Part shown: in pieces, positions 35,204 through 44,361 of the stretch
Layout: each line of letters opens with the position of its first letter
Numbering within the stretch: position 1 is the stretch's first letter
Source: an uncultured Selenomonadales bacterium
Lineage (GTDB): Bacteria > Bacillota > Negativicutes > Selenomonadales > Selenomonadaceae
Direction: 5' to 3'
Length of the DNA stretch: 63,019 nucleotides
Assembly (NCBI GenBank): GCA_947165145.1
Contig: CAMUZG010000011.1
Location: 1-63,019, forward strand
Made by a program: the position numbers and the translations under genes
Notes under the pieces: model-generated
What the model saw: only the letters and a program-made list of their open reading frames with translations
The model's database searches: none
Told to the model about the DNA's origin: nothing

Positions 35204-36015
35204 TACAAAGAACGTCGGCGATTTCTCTCAATTACGGGATTTGAACACGGCACGGCACTCAGCAAACTTTTCGTGTATTGGTGCGTCGGTTTTGAAAAAA
35301 TTTCTTGCGTCGTGCCCGTTTCGACGAGATTGCCCAAATGCAACACGCCGATTCTGTCCGAAATGTATTTGACCATGCTCAAGTCGTGCGCGATGAACAG
35401 GTACGCGCAACCCGTTTCCGCTTGAATGTCCTTCATCAAGTTGACGACCTGCGCTTGAATCGACACGTCGAGCGCGGAAATACATTCGTCGGCGATAATC
35501 AGCTTCGGTTTCATGACGAGTGCGCGGGCAATACCGACACGTTGACGCTGACCGCCCGAAAATTGATGCGGGTATCTTTCAGCGTGCGCGGGACTTAAGC
35601 CGACTTTTTCCAACATCTCGCCGATAATCCGATTACGTTCCTTGCGCGTCGAGTAAAGCCCGTGAATGTCGAGCCCTTCGCCGATAATGTCGCCAATTTT
35701 TTTACGAGGATTCAAGCTGGACATCGGGTCTTGAAAAATCATCTGCATATTTTTACGGAGCATGCGCCGAACTTTATCGTTGAGCACGCCGGAAATTTTG
35801 TCGCGGTTGAAAAAAATTTCGCCCGCCGTCGGGTCGTAAAGCCGAATTATGCTACGTCCGATTGTCGTTTTGCCGCTACCCGATTCACCGACAAGCCCGT
35901 AAGTTTCGCCAGGATAAATTTCAAACGAGACGCCGTTGACAGCTTTGACCGTGAAATTTCGAGAAACTTTGAAGTGCTGAACGAGATTGTCAACCTTAAG
36001 CAGAGGTTCAGTCAT
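35203..36015 (-). CDS. oppF: Oligopeptide ABC transporter ATPase OppF
   Basis: One of the two cytoplasmic ATPases of an Opp/Dpp-type importer. At 270 residues it shows Walker A GESGSGKTT (about residue 38), signature SGGQRQR, Walker B PKLIIADE and the switch His in FIAHD. The downstream peptide-transporter extension SKPTHQYTKSLLSAVP marks the OppF/DppF subgroup. The ATG overlaps the oppD stop (ATGA). It is the last gene of the M15 peptidase-oppABCDF run. Confidence 0.92.
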   Translation of the reverse strand: MTEPLLKVDNLVQHFKVSRNFTVKAVNGVSFEIYPGETYGLVGESGSGKTTIGRSIIRLYDPTAGEIFFNRDKISGVLNDKVRRMLRKNMQMIFQDPMSSLNPRKKIGDIIGEGLDIHGLYSTRKERNRIIGEMLEKVGLSPAHAERYPHQFSGGQRQRVGIARALVMKPKLIIADECISALDVSIQAQVVNLMKDIQAETGCAYLFIAHDLSMVKYISDRIGVLHLGNLVETGTTQEIFSKPTHQYTKSLLSAVPCSNPVIERNRRRSL

Positions 36016-37076
36016 TGAAGATTCGCCGCCTTTCTCGCACGCGCCAAACGTTCACGCAACTGGGCGGGCATTTCGACTTTCGGGGCGTCGGGGTGCAGTA
36101 GCCACGTCGCGGCAAAATGCGTTTCCGAAATTTGGAACATCGGCGGTTCTTCGCGCTCATCGATTTTCATTGCGAATTGATTTCTTGCGGCGAAGGCATC
36201 GCCTTTCGGTTCGTGCAACAAATTCGGCGGACTGCCCGGTATCGAGTAAAGTCGATCGTCGTTTGTCTCCAAATCGGGCATTGCCGACAACAATCCCCAC
36301 GTGTACGGATGTCGCGGGTCGAAAAAAATTTCGTCGACGGTGCCCGCTTCGATAATTTTGCCCGCGTACATGACTTTGACGAAATCAGCGACTCGTGCGA
36401 CGACGCCCAAATCGTGCGTGATAAAAATTACCGACAAGCCCATTTTTGCCTGCAGGTCTTGAATTAAATCCAAAATCCGCGCTTGAATCGTCACGTCCAA
36501 AGCAGTTGTCGGCTCGTCGCAGATTAAAATTTTCGGTTCGCAGGACAGGGCGATTGCAATCACGACGCGTTGACGCTGACCGCCGGAAAGTTGGTGCGGA
36601 TAATTTTTTACGCGTTTTTCAGGTTCGTTGAGCCCAACGAGTTGCAGAAGTTCGACGGCTCGTTTGTTTGCGTCGGACGTGGAAATTTTTTTGTGCAGGA
36701 GAATCGTCTCGGCAATTTGTTCGCCAATCCTCATCGTCGGGTCAAGGCTCGTCATCGGGTCTTGAAAAATCATGGCGATTTGTTGCCCGTTGATTGTTCG
36801 GCGCAAATTTTTTTTGCTCAACGTCAGCAGGTCGATAACGTTGCCGTCCGCTTGTCGATAAAAAATTTTTCCGCTGTTGATTGTGGCGTTGTCGTCCAAA
36901 AGTCCCGCGACAGCCTTCATGGTGACGGATTTTCCTGAGCCCGACTCACCGACCAACGCAAGAGTTTTGCCTGCAGGTAAATCGAAATTGACGCCGCGAA
37001 TCGCGTGGACGTTGCCGGCATTCGTGCGAAAAGTTATGTCGAGATTTTCGACGGAGAGAATAATTTTTTCGTTCAT
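36012..37076 (-). CDS. oppD: Oligopeptide ABC transporter ATPase OppD
   Basis: Second ATPase of the importer; 354 residues with Walker A GESGSGKSVT, LSGGQRQRVVIA, Walker B KILICDEPTTALD and HPYTWGLLSAMP. The CTD normally carries a cysteine motif for an iron-sulfur cluster in many OppD proteins. Here that region (AARNQFAMKIDEREEPP) has no cysteines, so no cluster is expected. I start at ATG 37076; a GGAATTA repeat tract lies immediately upstream and replaces a conventional ribosome site, so initiation efficiency is uncertain. Confidence 0.92.
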   Translation of the reverse strand: MNEKIILSVENLDITFRTNAGNVHAIRGVNFDLPAGKTLALVGESGSGKSVTMKAVAGLLDDNATINSGKIFYRQADGNVIDLLTLSKKNLRRTINGQQIAMIFQDPMTSLDPTMRIGEQIAETILLHKKISTSDANKRAVELLQLVGLNEPEKRVKNYPHQLSGGQRQRVVIAIALSCEPKILICDEPTTALDVTIQARILDLIQDLQAKMGLSVIFITHDLGVVARVADFVKVMYAGKIIEAGTVDEIFFDPRHPYTWGLLSAMPDLETNDDRLYSIPGSPPNLLHEPKGDAFAARNQFAMKIDEREEPPMFQISETHFAATWLLHPDAPKVEMPAQLRERLARARKAANLQ

Positions 37077-37078
37077 AG

Positions 37079-37117
37079 AAATTCCCAATTCCTAATTCCT
37101 AATTCCAAATTAAATCA
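37079..37117. repeat. TAATTCC intergenic repeat tract (copy 6, single arm)
   Basis: CAATTCC plus two TAATTCC words and CCAAATT, filling the whole oppC-oppD gap inside an operon. On the coding strand it reads GGAATTA and ends three bases before the oppD start. Confidence 0.75.
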
Positions 37118-38101
37118 CATGTCCTCCAATTTCGGAGCAAGAGCCTCGCGGAAGCCGTCGCCAATCAGATTGAATCCGAGCATCAAAAATGCCAAAACCG
37201 TTATCGGCGGCAAGATTTGGTACGGAAGAATCGTGATGTTGCCGAAGCCCGCCTCAATCAGCGAACCGAGCGAACATTGCGGCAGGACGATACCGACGCC
37301 GACGAAACTTAAGAATGCCTCCGTGAAAATCGCGACGGGGATTGAGAACATGACCTGCGTGATTATCGGTCCGATTGTGTTCGGCAGAATTTGCTTGAAG
37401 ATGATGTGGAAACTGCCCGCGCCGAGTGTTCGGCTTGCAAGAACGTATTCGCGCTCTTTGAGTTTCAAACACTCCGCACGCGCAATTTTGCTCATGCCAA
37501 TCCACTCCGTCAACAGCAGCGACGAGATGACCAGCCCGATACCTTTTTCCATGAAGATTGCCAGAATCGAGATGATAACCAGCGTCGGGATTGAGCCCGC
37601 GATTTCAATGAAACGTTGCAGAATGTTGTCGACGAGCCCGCCGAAATATCCCGAAATGAGCCCGTAACTCGTGCCGATGAGCATGTCAATAAAAATTGCA
37701 ACGAACGCGATAATCAGCGAGATTCGTGCGCCGTGCCAAGTTCGTGTCCACAAGTCGCGCCCCATGTCGTCAGTACCGAACAGAAAAGTTTTGTCCGCGA
37801 AAAGATTTTGTGCCGAACCGTCAGCAATTTGCGGCGGCAAACTTTTGGCGACAAGTTCTTTGCCCGTGTCGTTCACGGAAACAATTTCTTGATAGCCGTA
37901 ACTGCTCAAAATCGGCGCGAAGATTGCAAATAGAATTATCACGCCGACGATAACGACGCCCGTCACGGCAAGACGATTGCGCAGGAAATGGACGGCAACG
38001 CCTTTCCAATAGCCTTGCGATGCAAAATTCAAGTCGACGTTCAAATCACGGCTGCCGATAAATTCAAAGTCATCCGCCTTGGGAATGTAAGTCTTTGCCA
38101 T
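37115..38101 (-). CDS. oppC: Oligopeptide ABC transporter permease OppC
   Basis: Inner-membrane permease, 328 residues. A cytoplasmic N-terminal tail of about 45 residues precedes one helix, then five more in the BPD domain. The EAA loop is ECLKLKEREYVLASRTLGAGSFHIIFKQILPN (cut here to the key features: E-x-x-x-x-x-R-x-Y, then G-A-G and Pro-Asn). It starts at ATG 38101, two bases past the oppB stop with AGAAGG as ribosome site; a TTG two codons earlier is the alternative. Confidence 0.9.
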   Translation of the reverse strand: MAKTYIPKADDFEFIGSRDLNVDLNFASQGYWKGVAVHFLRNRLAVTGVVIVGVIILFAIFAPILSSYGYQEIVSVNDTGKELVAKSLPPQIADGSAQNLFADKTFLFGTDDMGRDLWTRTWHGARISLIIAFVAIFIDMLIGTSYGLISGYFGGLVDNILQRFIEIAGSIPTLVIISILAIFMEKGIGLVISSLLLTEWIGMSKIARAECLKLKEREYVLASRTLGAGSFHIIFKQILPNTIGPIITQVMFSIPVAIFTEAFLSFVGVGIVLPQCSLGSLIEAGFGNITILPYQILPPITVLAFLMLGFNLIGDGFREALAPKLEDM

Positions 38102-38103
38102 GC

Positions 38104-39045
38104 TCAACCTTCTTTCGTCGCCAAACGTATTCGCGGATCGATTATGCCGTAAAGAATGTCGAGCGCGAGCATCACGGCGATATACAGCGCGGAAAAGACG
38201 ATGCCCAATGCCAAAACGTAATTGTAATCGACGCCGTCGCCGGCAATCGCGTTGACCATGAGCGAGCCCGCACCGTTTATGCCGTAAATTTTTTCGATAA
38301 CCATTGCGCCCGTGACCAAATCGACGACCAGCGGCGCAATGACCGTAACAATCGGAATCAGTGCATTTCGCAGAACGTGGCGACGTAGCAGTTCAAAGCC
38401 GTACAAACCTTTTGCCTCGGCAAGCTTGACGTAATCGCTGTTCATAACTTCAATCATTTCGTTGCGCGTGAATCGTGCGACAGTCGAAATCGAAAACAAA
38501 CTCAGCGACAGACTCGGCATTATCGACGAGAACAAAAATTGCGACGGGTCGAAGAAGTACGGGAAGAACGGAATTTTATACGCGAAAAAATATTGCAAGA
38601 AAATCATGAAGACGTATGACGGAATACACACGCCGAGAATTGAAACCACGGTGCACAGTCCGTCCAAAAATTTCCCGCGATTGAGTGCCGCGACTATTCC
38701 CAAGCCAAGACCGATTGTCGTCCCGAACAGAATCGACAGCACGCCGACTTTAAACGAATTCTCAAGGCAAGCGAACATTATCGGCTTGATTGGTGCGCCG
38801 TTGTAAAGGGAAGTTCCGTTGCCGAAACTCCCCTGCAAAAGCATTGACATATAGTCAGCGAACTGAATCAAAATCGGCTTGTCGAGTCCAAGCTCCGCGC
38901 GTTTCTGCAAAATCAATTCCGCGCTCATGCGTTCGACGGGGAACGGGTTGCCTGGCATTATCCGAATCAGCACGAACAGCACGAAGATTATCACGAACAA
39001 TGTCAGCGCGGACATCAAAATTCTTTTGGCGACGTATTTGCTCAT
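38104..39045 (-). CDS. oppB: Oligopeptide ABC transporter permease OppB
   Basis: Inner-membrane permease with six helices in 313 residues. It begins with the family-typical RILMSALTLFVIIFVLFVLIR helix and RIMPGNPF. The EAA region lies in YVKLAEAKGLYGFELLRRH, followed by NALIPIVTV. Its ATG overlaps the oppA stop by four bases, ensuring coupled expression with the binding protein. Confidence 0.92.
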   Translation of the reverse strand: MSKYVAKRILMSALTLFVIIFVLFVLIRIMPGNPFPVERMSAELILQKRAELGLDKPILIQFADYMSMLLQGSFGNGTSLYNGAPIKPIMFACLENSFKVGVLSILFGTTIGLGLGIVAALNRGKFLDGLCTVVSILGVCIPSYVFMIFLQYFFAYKIPFFPYFFDPSQFLFSSIMPSLSLSLFSISTVARFTRNEMIEVMNSDYVKLAEAKGLYGFELLRRHVLRNALIPIVTVIAPLVVDLVTGAMVIEKIYGINGAGSLMVNAIAGDGVDYNYVLALGIVFSALYIAVMLALDILYGIIDPRIRLATKEG

Positions 39046-40694
39046 TGCTTGATTGTCGCGGATTTGAAGACACGATTAACGCCCGTGACTTGGAATTCAA
39101 TTCCGCTGACGTTCGGGGCAATCAACATGGCGTTTGAACCAGTGTAAAGCGGCGCGATAACGGCGTTGTCGAGCAAAATTTTTTCGGCATCGTACATTGC
39201 TTGCCAACGCGCGTCGTAATCGGCGGCAAGTTCGCCCGTCGTGCAGTCGGCGATAATTTTGTCGTATTCGGCGTTACTCCAGTGTTCGCAAATTTCACTG
39301 CCCGAAGTCGTCCACAGCGTAAAGAAAGTCATCGGGTCGTCGTAATCGGGTGCCCAATTCGTCACGGCAAGATCGTAGCTGTTCGAGGTGATTTTGTCGA
39401 GATATTCGGCTTTGGGCATAGGTTGAAGCTTGACGATAACGCCGGGCAAATTCTCTTCAACCTGCGACTTAATCGATTGCACAATTTTAACAACGGTGTT
39501 GCCCGCGTCGTTGGCGTAGATGAATTCAAGTTCAATGTTATCGCGACCGAGCTCAGCCTTTGCCTTGTCGAGATAGCCGCGAGCTTTTTCAACGTCAAAG
39601 CTTACAACATCGGCGAATTGCTTTTGATCTTCGGCGAAAAATTTTCCTGTCTTAGCATTGGGCGCGAAATGAATTGGAATCGCTGTGTACGTCGCCACGG
39701 AACCGTTCATGACGTAATTTGACACAAGTGATTGGCGGTCGATTGCGTTGCTGATTGCGAGACGAAGATTGACGTTGGCAAGTGCGCCCGCGTGATGATT
39801 TTTCGGGTCTTGATTGAACGAAAGGTAACTCAACGCGCCCGAAGGTATGGTCTGCAGATTTTTTGAAAGCTCAGGGTCTTTGTTGACGTGTTCGATTTGA
39901 CTGCCGCTGATTTGGACGACGTTAAGCGTGCCGTTCTTGAAAGCGGTCAGCGCATTGTCGGAGGACGTCACAACTTGATACTGCCAATCGCTCAACTGAA
40001 CCTGCGCGGCGTTCCAATAATCGTTGTTCTTCTTGAGCTGAATGTTCGCGGTACCGGGCAGATAATTGCTCAACACAAACGCGCCGTTCGACAGAAAAGT
40101 TTCGGGCGACGTGCCATAAGTGCCTTCAGCGAGACCTTTGTAAAATTTTTCGTTAATCGGGTAGAACGTCGGGAAACTCATCAGCGCGGGGAAAAACGGT
40201 ACAGGTGCATCGAGTTCCACGACAAAAGTTTTCTCGTCAGGCGCAGAAACTCCCAACGTCGTCGGGTCGCCGCCTTTGGTGACAGCGTCAGCATTTTTCA
40301 CGCAAGCAACAGTGTCGCCCATGATGTAAGCGTACTTCGTGGAAACTTGGCAGTGACGACGCCACGCGAAGACAAAATCATTTGCCGTGACGGGATCGCC
40401 GTTCGACCATTTGGCATCGCGCAGATGAAACGTATAAGTCTTGCCGTCCGCCGAAACGTCGAACTTCTCAGCGATTGCGGGAATCGGTTTGCCGTCAGCG
40501 TCGAGTTGCATTAAGCCGTCAATGCAATCGGCAATCAGCTCAAACGACGAACTGTCCGTGCATTGTGCGCTGTCGAGCGACACGACATTTGAACCGAGCA
40601 TGACGCTCAACTTGTTGTTGGAAGATGAATCGCCGCCGCAACCCGTTATCAACGCGAACGCGCAAATCATCAGCAACGCAAAAATTTTTTTCAT
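39042..40694 (-). CDS. oppA: Oligopeptide-binding lipoprotein OppA
   Basis: Extracytoplasmic solute-binding protein (SBP family 5), 550 residues. Lipoprotein signal MKKIFALLMICAFALITGC with the lipobox LITGC places it on the outer face of the inner membrane. Family landmarks: LNVVQISG, YLSFNQDPKNHHAGALANVNLR (abridged: N-x-R-L-A-I-S-x-A-I-D-R), and NWAPDYDDPMTF. It starts at ATG behind GAGGAGCTG, 12 bases after the M15 peptidase, which suggests import of wall-derived peptides. Confidence 0.92.
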   Translation of the reverse strand: MKKIFALLMICAFALITGCGGDSSSNNKLSVMLGSNVVSLDSAQCTDSSSFELIADCIDGLMQLDADGKPIPAIAEKFDVSADGKTYTFHLRDAKWSNGDPVTANDFVFAWRRHCQVSTKYAYIMGDTVACVKNADAVTKGGDPTTLGVSAPDEKTFVVELDAPVPFFPALMSFPTFYPINEKFYKGLAEGTYGTSPETFLSNGAFVLSNYLPGTANIQLKKNNDYWNAAQVQLSDWQYQVVTSSDNALTAFKNGTLNVVQISGSQIEHVNKDPELSKNLQTIPSGALSYLSFNQDPKNHHAGALANVNLRLAISNAIDRQSLVSNYVMNGSVATYTAIPIHFAPNAKTGKFFAEDQKQFADVVSFDVEKARGYLDKAKAELGRDNIELEFIYANDAGNTVVKIVQSIKSQVEENLPGVIVKLQPMPKAEYLDKITSNSYDLAVTNWAPDYDDPMTFFTLWTTSGSEICEHWSNAEYDKIIADCTTGELAADYDARWQAMYDAEKILLDNAVIAPLYTGSNAMLIAPNVSGIEFQVTGVNRVFKSATIKQ

Positions 40695-40706
40695 GGTATC
40701 AGCTCC

Positions 40707-41291
40707 TCAATCGGTGATAAAAAAATGTTGATAATCTTTTTCGTCGTCCCAACAGTCGCCGCCCCAAAGAAAATTTTTCTCGCGGAACAGTCGGCAACAC
40801 AAATCGTTCGCCGTGATTTTGTACGGAAAATTTTTATTGCGGTCTTCGTAGTCGGCAGAATTGTCGGGCGCGATAATTTTTTTTCCGTCGACAGTCTTGA
40901 TGTACGGATTGTAAAGCGGATTGATGTCGACCGCCAAACCGTAGCCGTGGAGCGAAACTCTGTCGGTGAACGAGACGAAACGGAAATTGAAACTTGAAGA
41001 ATTGTTGTCGCGCATGGAAAGTTCGTCGTCAGCGTTGTATTCGTCAATGAGCCGAACTTTTTCAATCGGGTAGCCTGCCGCGAAAAGTTTCTCGAAAATT
41101 TCCAGCACGTCCTCGGCAATGCGAACGTTGCAAATCATTTCGCCGCGCAGAGTTTCGCCGCTCAAATTTTTGTGCAGAAGTTCAAGATAACGTAAATCGC
41201 TCAGCGGCACGGTGCAATTCACTTTGTACGACTTGCCGGCGATTCTCGAAAAAATTTTGTCGCTGATGTCCGAAATGTAAAATCCGTCCAT
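40707..41291 (-). CDS. M15-family D-Ala-D-Ala carboxypeptidase-like protein
   Basis: 194 residues of the zinc peptidase M15C/VanY type. Zinc ligands lie in VSLHGYGLAVDINP (HxxxxxxxD, about residues 118-131) and near the C-terminus in FLWGGDCWDDEKDYQHFF, where the family usually has WGGDW...D.MHF. It lacks a signal peptide from the chosen start, so it may be cytoplasmic or released. I chose ATG 41291 behind GGAAG because upstream codons overlap the divergent gene. It heads the opp operon, pointing to muropeptide trimming and recycling. Confidence 0.78.
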   Translation of the reverse strand: MDGFYISDISDKIFSRIAGKSYKVNCTVPLSDLRYLELLHKNLSGETLRGEMICNVRIAEDVLEIFEKLFAAGYPIEKVRLIDEYNADDELSMRDNNSSSFNFRFVSFTDRVSLHGYGLAVDINPLYNPYIKTVDGKKIIAPDNSADYEDRNKNFPYKITANDLCCRLFREKNFLWGGDCWDDEKDYQHFFITD

Positions 41292-41373
41292 CAACACCAC
41301 TTCCTTCCGATAAAAATTTACGTTATGATAACAATCTGAAAAAGTTCTTGTCAAGTTAAAAGGAGCTGTTGAG

Positions 41374-42636
41374 ATGAATTTGGACGCAAAATTTTCCGCG
41401 CTCATCGGCGACAACGGAATCAAAGTGCCCGGGCTCGGCGTCATAGTTTTCAAAGACGGTCGCGAAATTTATTCGACGTTTCTCGGTCGACGCAGAATCA
41501 ATCCGTCAAAACCCATGACTCGCAACACGCGCTTCAGAGTTGCCTCGGTCTCGAAGATGTTCGCGGTGTTCGGCGTCATGATATTGGTTGAGCGCGGCAA
41601 AATCAATCTCGACGACGACGCGGGAAAATATCTTGGCTTTGAACTGCGCAACCCGAATCAGCCGCAAAAAAAAATTACCGTGCGAATGTTGGCAAGTCAC
41701 ACGTCATCATTGCGCGACGGGAAAATTTACAGCATTCCGCCGAATTTCAGCGTCGAAGAATTTTTTTCGCCGCACGGACAATTTTGGGAGAATGGAGCAC
41801 ATTTCGCGCCACCTACTGAGAAAATCGGCGAGTATTTCACGTACAGCAATTTGAATTACGGATTGCTCGGCACGATTGTTGAGCGCGTGACGGGGCGACG
41901 ATTCGATTTGTGGCAACGTGAAAATCTTTTTGAGCCGTTGGACATTCGCGCGGAATATTTGCCTGGAAATTTGGAGCCGCAAGACTTTGAACAGCTCGGC
42001 ACGGTTTATCAGAAAAAAAATCCCGACGGCGTTTGGGACGAGTTCGGCGCGTGGTTCGGCAAGGTTGATGATTACGACGTTCCGCCGCCGAAAGATACCG
42101 TTCGTTTGCAGAATCCATACGCCGAAAATTTTCAAGCCGAGTACAGCCTGCAAGATTATCATGTCGGCACGAACGCGACGATTTTTTCTCCGCAAGGCGG
42201 CTTGAGGATTTCTTTCGACGAACTTGCCCGCGCTTTGGAAATGCTGATGAATGGCGGAAATTATCACGGTCGAAAAATTTTGCGGCGCGAATCTTTGGAC
42301 GAGATATTCAAGACGCATTGGACTTTCGTCGGCGGGAACGGTCAACCTTACGGCGGAGCGATTCTTAATTACGGCTTGGGCACGTATTTTATCGACGGCA
42401 CGAGTTCTGCCCGCGTCTGTCGCAAACACGTCGTTAATCTGCGCGGACACACGGGAGTTGCGTTTGGTTTGTTGTCGGGAATGTTTTATCGTCCCGAAAG
42501 CAACGATGGCTTTGTTTACATGCTCAACGGCGAAGCGATTGCCGAGGACGATGATCCGCGAAGCCACGGACTGTTCAGCGCGAATTACATTTGGGAAGAA
42601 AAAATCATGGACGCCGTTTTATCAATGTGGAATTAG
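41374..42636 (+). CDS. Serine hydrolase, class C beta-lactamase/PBP4* family
   Basis: 420-residue penicillin-binding-type serine hydrolase. Active-site SxxK is SVSK (about residues 58-61), YxN is YSN (about 151-153) with NLNYGLLG after it, and the third motif is HTG in LRGHTGVAFG. No signal peptide is visible. Candidates are D-aminopeptidase, esterase or wall-peptide hydrolase; the neighbouring M15 peptidase and opp genes favour peptidoglycan turnover. The last codons W-N and the TAG stop come from a GGAATTA repeat tract. Start ATG behind AAAAGGAGC. Confidence 0.82.
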   Translation: MNLDAKFSALIGDNGIKVPGLGVIVFKDGREIYSTFLGRRRINPSKPMTRNTRFRVASVSKMFAVFGVMILVERGKINLDDDAGKYLGFELRNPNQPQKKITVRMLASHTSSLRDGKIYSIPPNFSVEEFFSPHGQFWENGAHFAPPTEKIGEYFTYSNLNYGLLGTIVERVTGRRFDLWQRENLFEPLDIRAEYLPGNLEPQDFEQLGTVYQKKNPDGVWDEFGAWFGKVDDYDVPPPKDTVRLQNPYAENFQAEYSLQDYHVGTNATIFSPQGGLRISFDELARALEMLMNGGNYHGRKILRRESLDEIFKTHWTFVGGNGQPYGGAILNYGLGTYFIDGTSSARVCRKHVVNLRGHTGVAFGLLSGMFYRPESNDGFVYMLNGEAIAEDDDPRSHGLFSANYIWEEKIMDAVLSMWN

Positions 42637-42685
42637 GAATTTGGAATTTGGAATTATAATCCTGACAGCTGACAGCTGACAGATG
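42627..42685. repeat. GGAATTA intergenic repeat tract (copy 7)
   Basis: GTGGAATTAGGAATTTGGAATTTGGAATTA, overlapping the 3' end of the serine hydrolase gene, followed by three CTGACAG-type words (CTGACAGCTGACAG). Confidence 0.7.
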
Positions 42686-42725
42686 AAAGCTCAAACCCGC
42701 AGGCATTAAATTTTTATGAAAAATA

Positions 42726-42754
42726 TTTGAATCAAGCCGTGCATATGTTATAAT
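42726..42754 (+). promoter_or_regulatory. Promoter of the tatA-tolC operon
   Basis: TTTGAA (42726-42731), 17-base spacer, TATAAT (42749-42754) with an upstream TG. GGGAGG of tatA follows about 20 bases later. Confidence 0.65.
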
Positions 42755-42785
42755 CGCCGCGAAAAAATTTTTCGGGAGGCTTTTT

Positions 42786-43229
42786 ATGTTTGGAATAGGC
42801 GCGGGCGAATTCGTCGTAATTTTAATCGTGGCTCTGATTGTCTTCGGACCGAGCAAACTTCCCGAAGTCGGGCGTGCAATCGGCAAAGCTCTTCGTGAAG
42901 TTCGCAAAGCACAAGCAGCACTTTCCGCCACGCTCAACGAAGTCGATGAGCCTGAAAAAAAATCTCCGCCCGTCGAAAAAACTGAGCCCGCTGAAAAAAT
43001 TTCGCCCGAAAAAAAATCGGCAACAGTAACCGCCGATGATGTCATAAACTTTGCTAAAGAACGCCCCATTGTCAAGGAGAATAGCGATGAAAAAATTTCT
43101 GACGGCAATCCTTACAACGCTCCTGCTGACCACGCCCGCACAAGCCTTGCCGGTGCAGGAAGCGGTTCAAACGGCATTGACAAACAATCCGAGCCTGCAA
43201 CGGACGGAAAAATCAATCCTCGTCGCTGA
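42786..43229 (+). CDS. tatA: Twin-arginine translocase TatA/TatB-like subunit
   Basis: 147 residues. An N-terminal helix (GIGAGEFVVILIVALIVFGP) is followed by the TatA hinge FGPSKLPEVGRAIGKALREV and a charged, proline/lysine-rich tail. It forms the pore for folded, cofactor-bearing proteins such as the hydrogenase small subunit encoded at 8.7 kb. The frame runs 143 bases into tolC, so the last ~48 residues are an out-of-frame reading of the tolC start. The original stop was probably nearer residue 95. tatC is not in the window. Confidence 0.88.
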   Translation: MFGIGAGEFVVILIVALIVFGPSKLPEVGRAIGKALREVRKAQAALSATLNEVDEPEKKSPPVEKTEPAEKISPEKKSATVTADDVINFAKERPIVKENSDEKISDGNPYNAPADHARTSLAGAGSGSNGIDKQSEPATDGKINPRR

Positions 43230-44361
43230 AGAAGCTTTAAAATCTGCGCGGGGAGCAAAAAGCATTTCGATAAACGCAAACGGCAACTTGAACGTCTCGA
43301 AGACGGAAGGCGTCATGGAATCAGAACGAGCAGGTGCGGGCTTGAGCGCGTCTTATCCGCTGTATTCGGGCAAAAGATTGGAGACGGCAATAAAATCTGC
43401 GGCACTCGGCATTGAAATTTCCAAACTCGACTTTTTACAGGCACAAGACAATTTGATTTATCAAGTGGCAATCGCTTACGTCAAGGCTTTGGAAAGTTTG
43501 GCGACCTCGCGCGTCGAACTCGACAACGAAAAAAATCTTGCCGAACACGAAAAAAATATTGCCGCGCAGTTCGAGGCAGGTGCCAAAGCTAAAATCGACC
43601 TCCTACGCGCACAAGTCGAGACGAGTAACGCTCTGCAAAACGCCGCCCGTGCTCATGCCGATTACGAAGTCGCGCTGACCAGTCTCGCCGCGCTCATGTC
43701 GATTGATTCAATCGTCGACCTCTCCGTCGAAGATTTTGATACGCACCTTGAACTTGGCGACGTTGAGCAATACATCACCGCAGCCGAAGACACCCGCAAC
43801 GATTTGAAAGCGGACGCGTTGAAGATTGAGCAGGGCGAATTGAGAGTCACGAGCGCGAAGTCCGGCTGGCTGCCCAATGTCACAGCGAGCGTCGGCACAG
43901 ATTTCAATGCGGCGTCGCGTCGTTGGCACATCACCCCAGATGCCTCTGCGGGAATTTCTGCGTCGTGGAATATTTTTGACAGCGGCGTCACTCGCGCACA
44001 AGTCGATTCGGCAAAAGTCGAAGTCGATCAGCTCAAACTTGCAATGAACGCCGATTTGGACAGCGTGCATGAAAGCGTTGTTGCGGCTCATAAAAATTTG
44101 CGGATTGCAATGCTGCGACTGACGACCACGCAACGCGCCGTTGAACTTGCCGAGGAAGAACGCTTTATCGCAACCGAACGCTACAATGTCGGCGAAGGTA
44201 TCCTGCTTGACATTCTCGACGCCGAAAACGCGCTCGTCACGGCGAAAAAAAATAATGTCAGTGCTCGCTACGACGTGATTCGCTACAGCTTGGAATTGGC
44301 TCACGCTACGGGCAACACGTTGCGGGCACTCAATCGCCCCGAAGGAGATGATTCGATATGA
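43087..44361 (+). CDS. tolC: TolC-family outer-membrane efflux protein
   Basis: Trimeric outer-membrane channel for type I secretion or efflux. A signal peptide (MKKFLTAILTTLLLTTPAQA) precedes two structural repeats of the TolC/OEP fold, rich in Ala, Glu and long helices. The repeats are recognisable as ALTNNPSLQ and ...SAKSGWLPNVTASVG. 424 residues. ATG 43087 has AAGGAG at good spacing and gives the signal peptide; the tatA frame overlaps this start. The stop overlaps the next gene as ATGA. Confidence 0.9.
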   Translation: MKKFLTAILTTLLLTTPAQALPVQEAVQTALTNNPSLQRTEKSILVAEEALKSARGAKSISINANGNLNVSKTEGVMESERAGAGLSASYPLYSGKRLETAIKSAALGIEISKLDFLQAQDNLIYQVAIAYVKALESLATSRVELDNEKNLAEHEKNIAAQFEAGAKAKIDLLRAQVETSNALQNAARAHADYEVALTSLAALMSIDSIVDLSVEDFDTHLELGDVEQYITAAEDTRNDLKADALKIEQGELRVTSAKSGWLPNVTASVGTDFNAASRRWHITPDASAGISASWNIFDSGVTRAQVDSAKVEVDQLKLAMNADLDSVHESVVAAHKNLRIAMLRLTTTQRAVELAEEERFIATERYNVGEGILLDILDAENALVTAKKNNVSARYDVIRYSLELAHATGNTLRALNRPEGDDSI

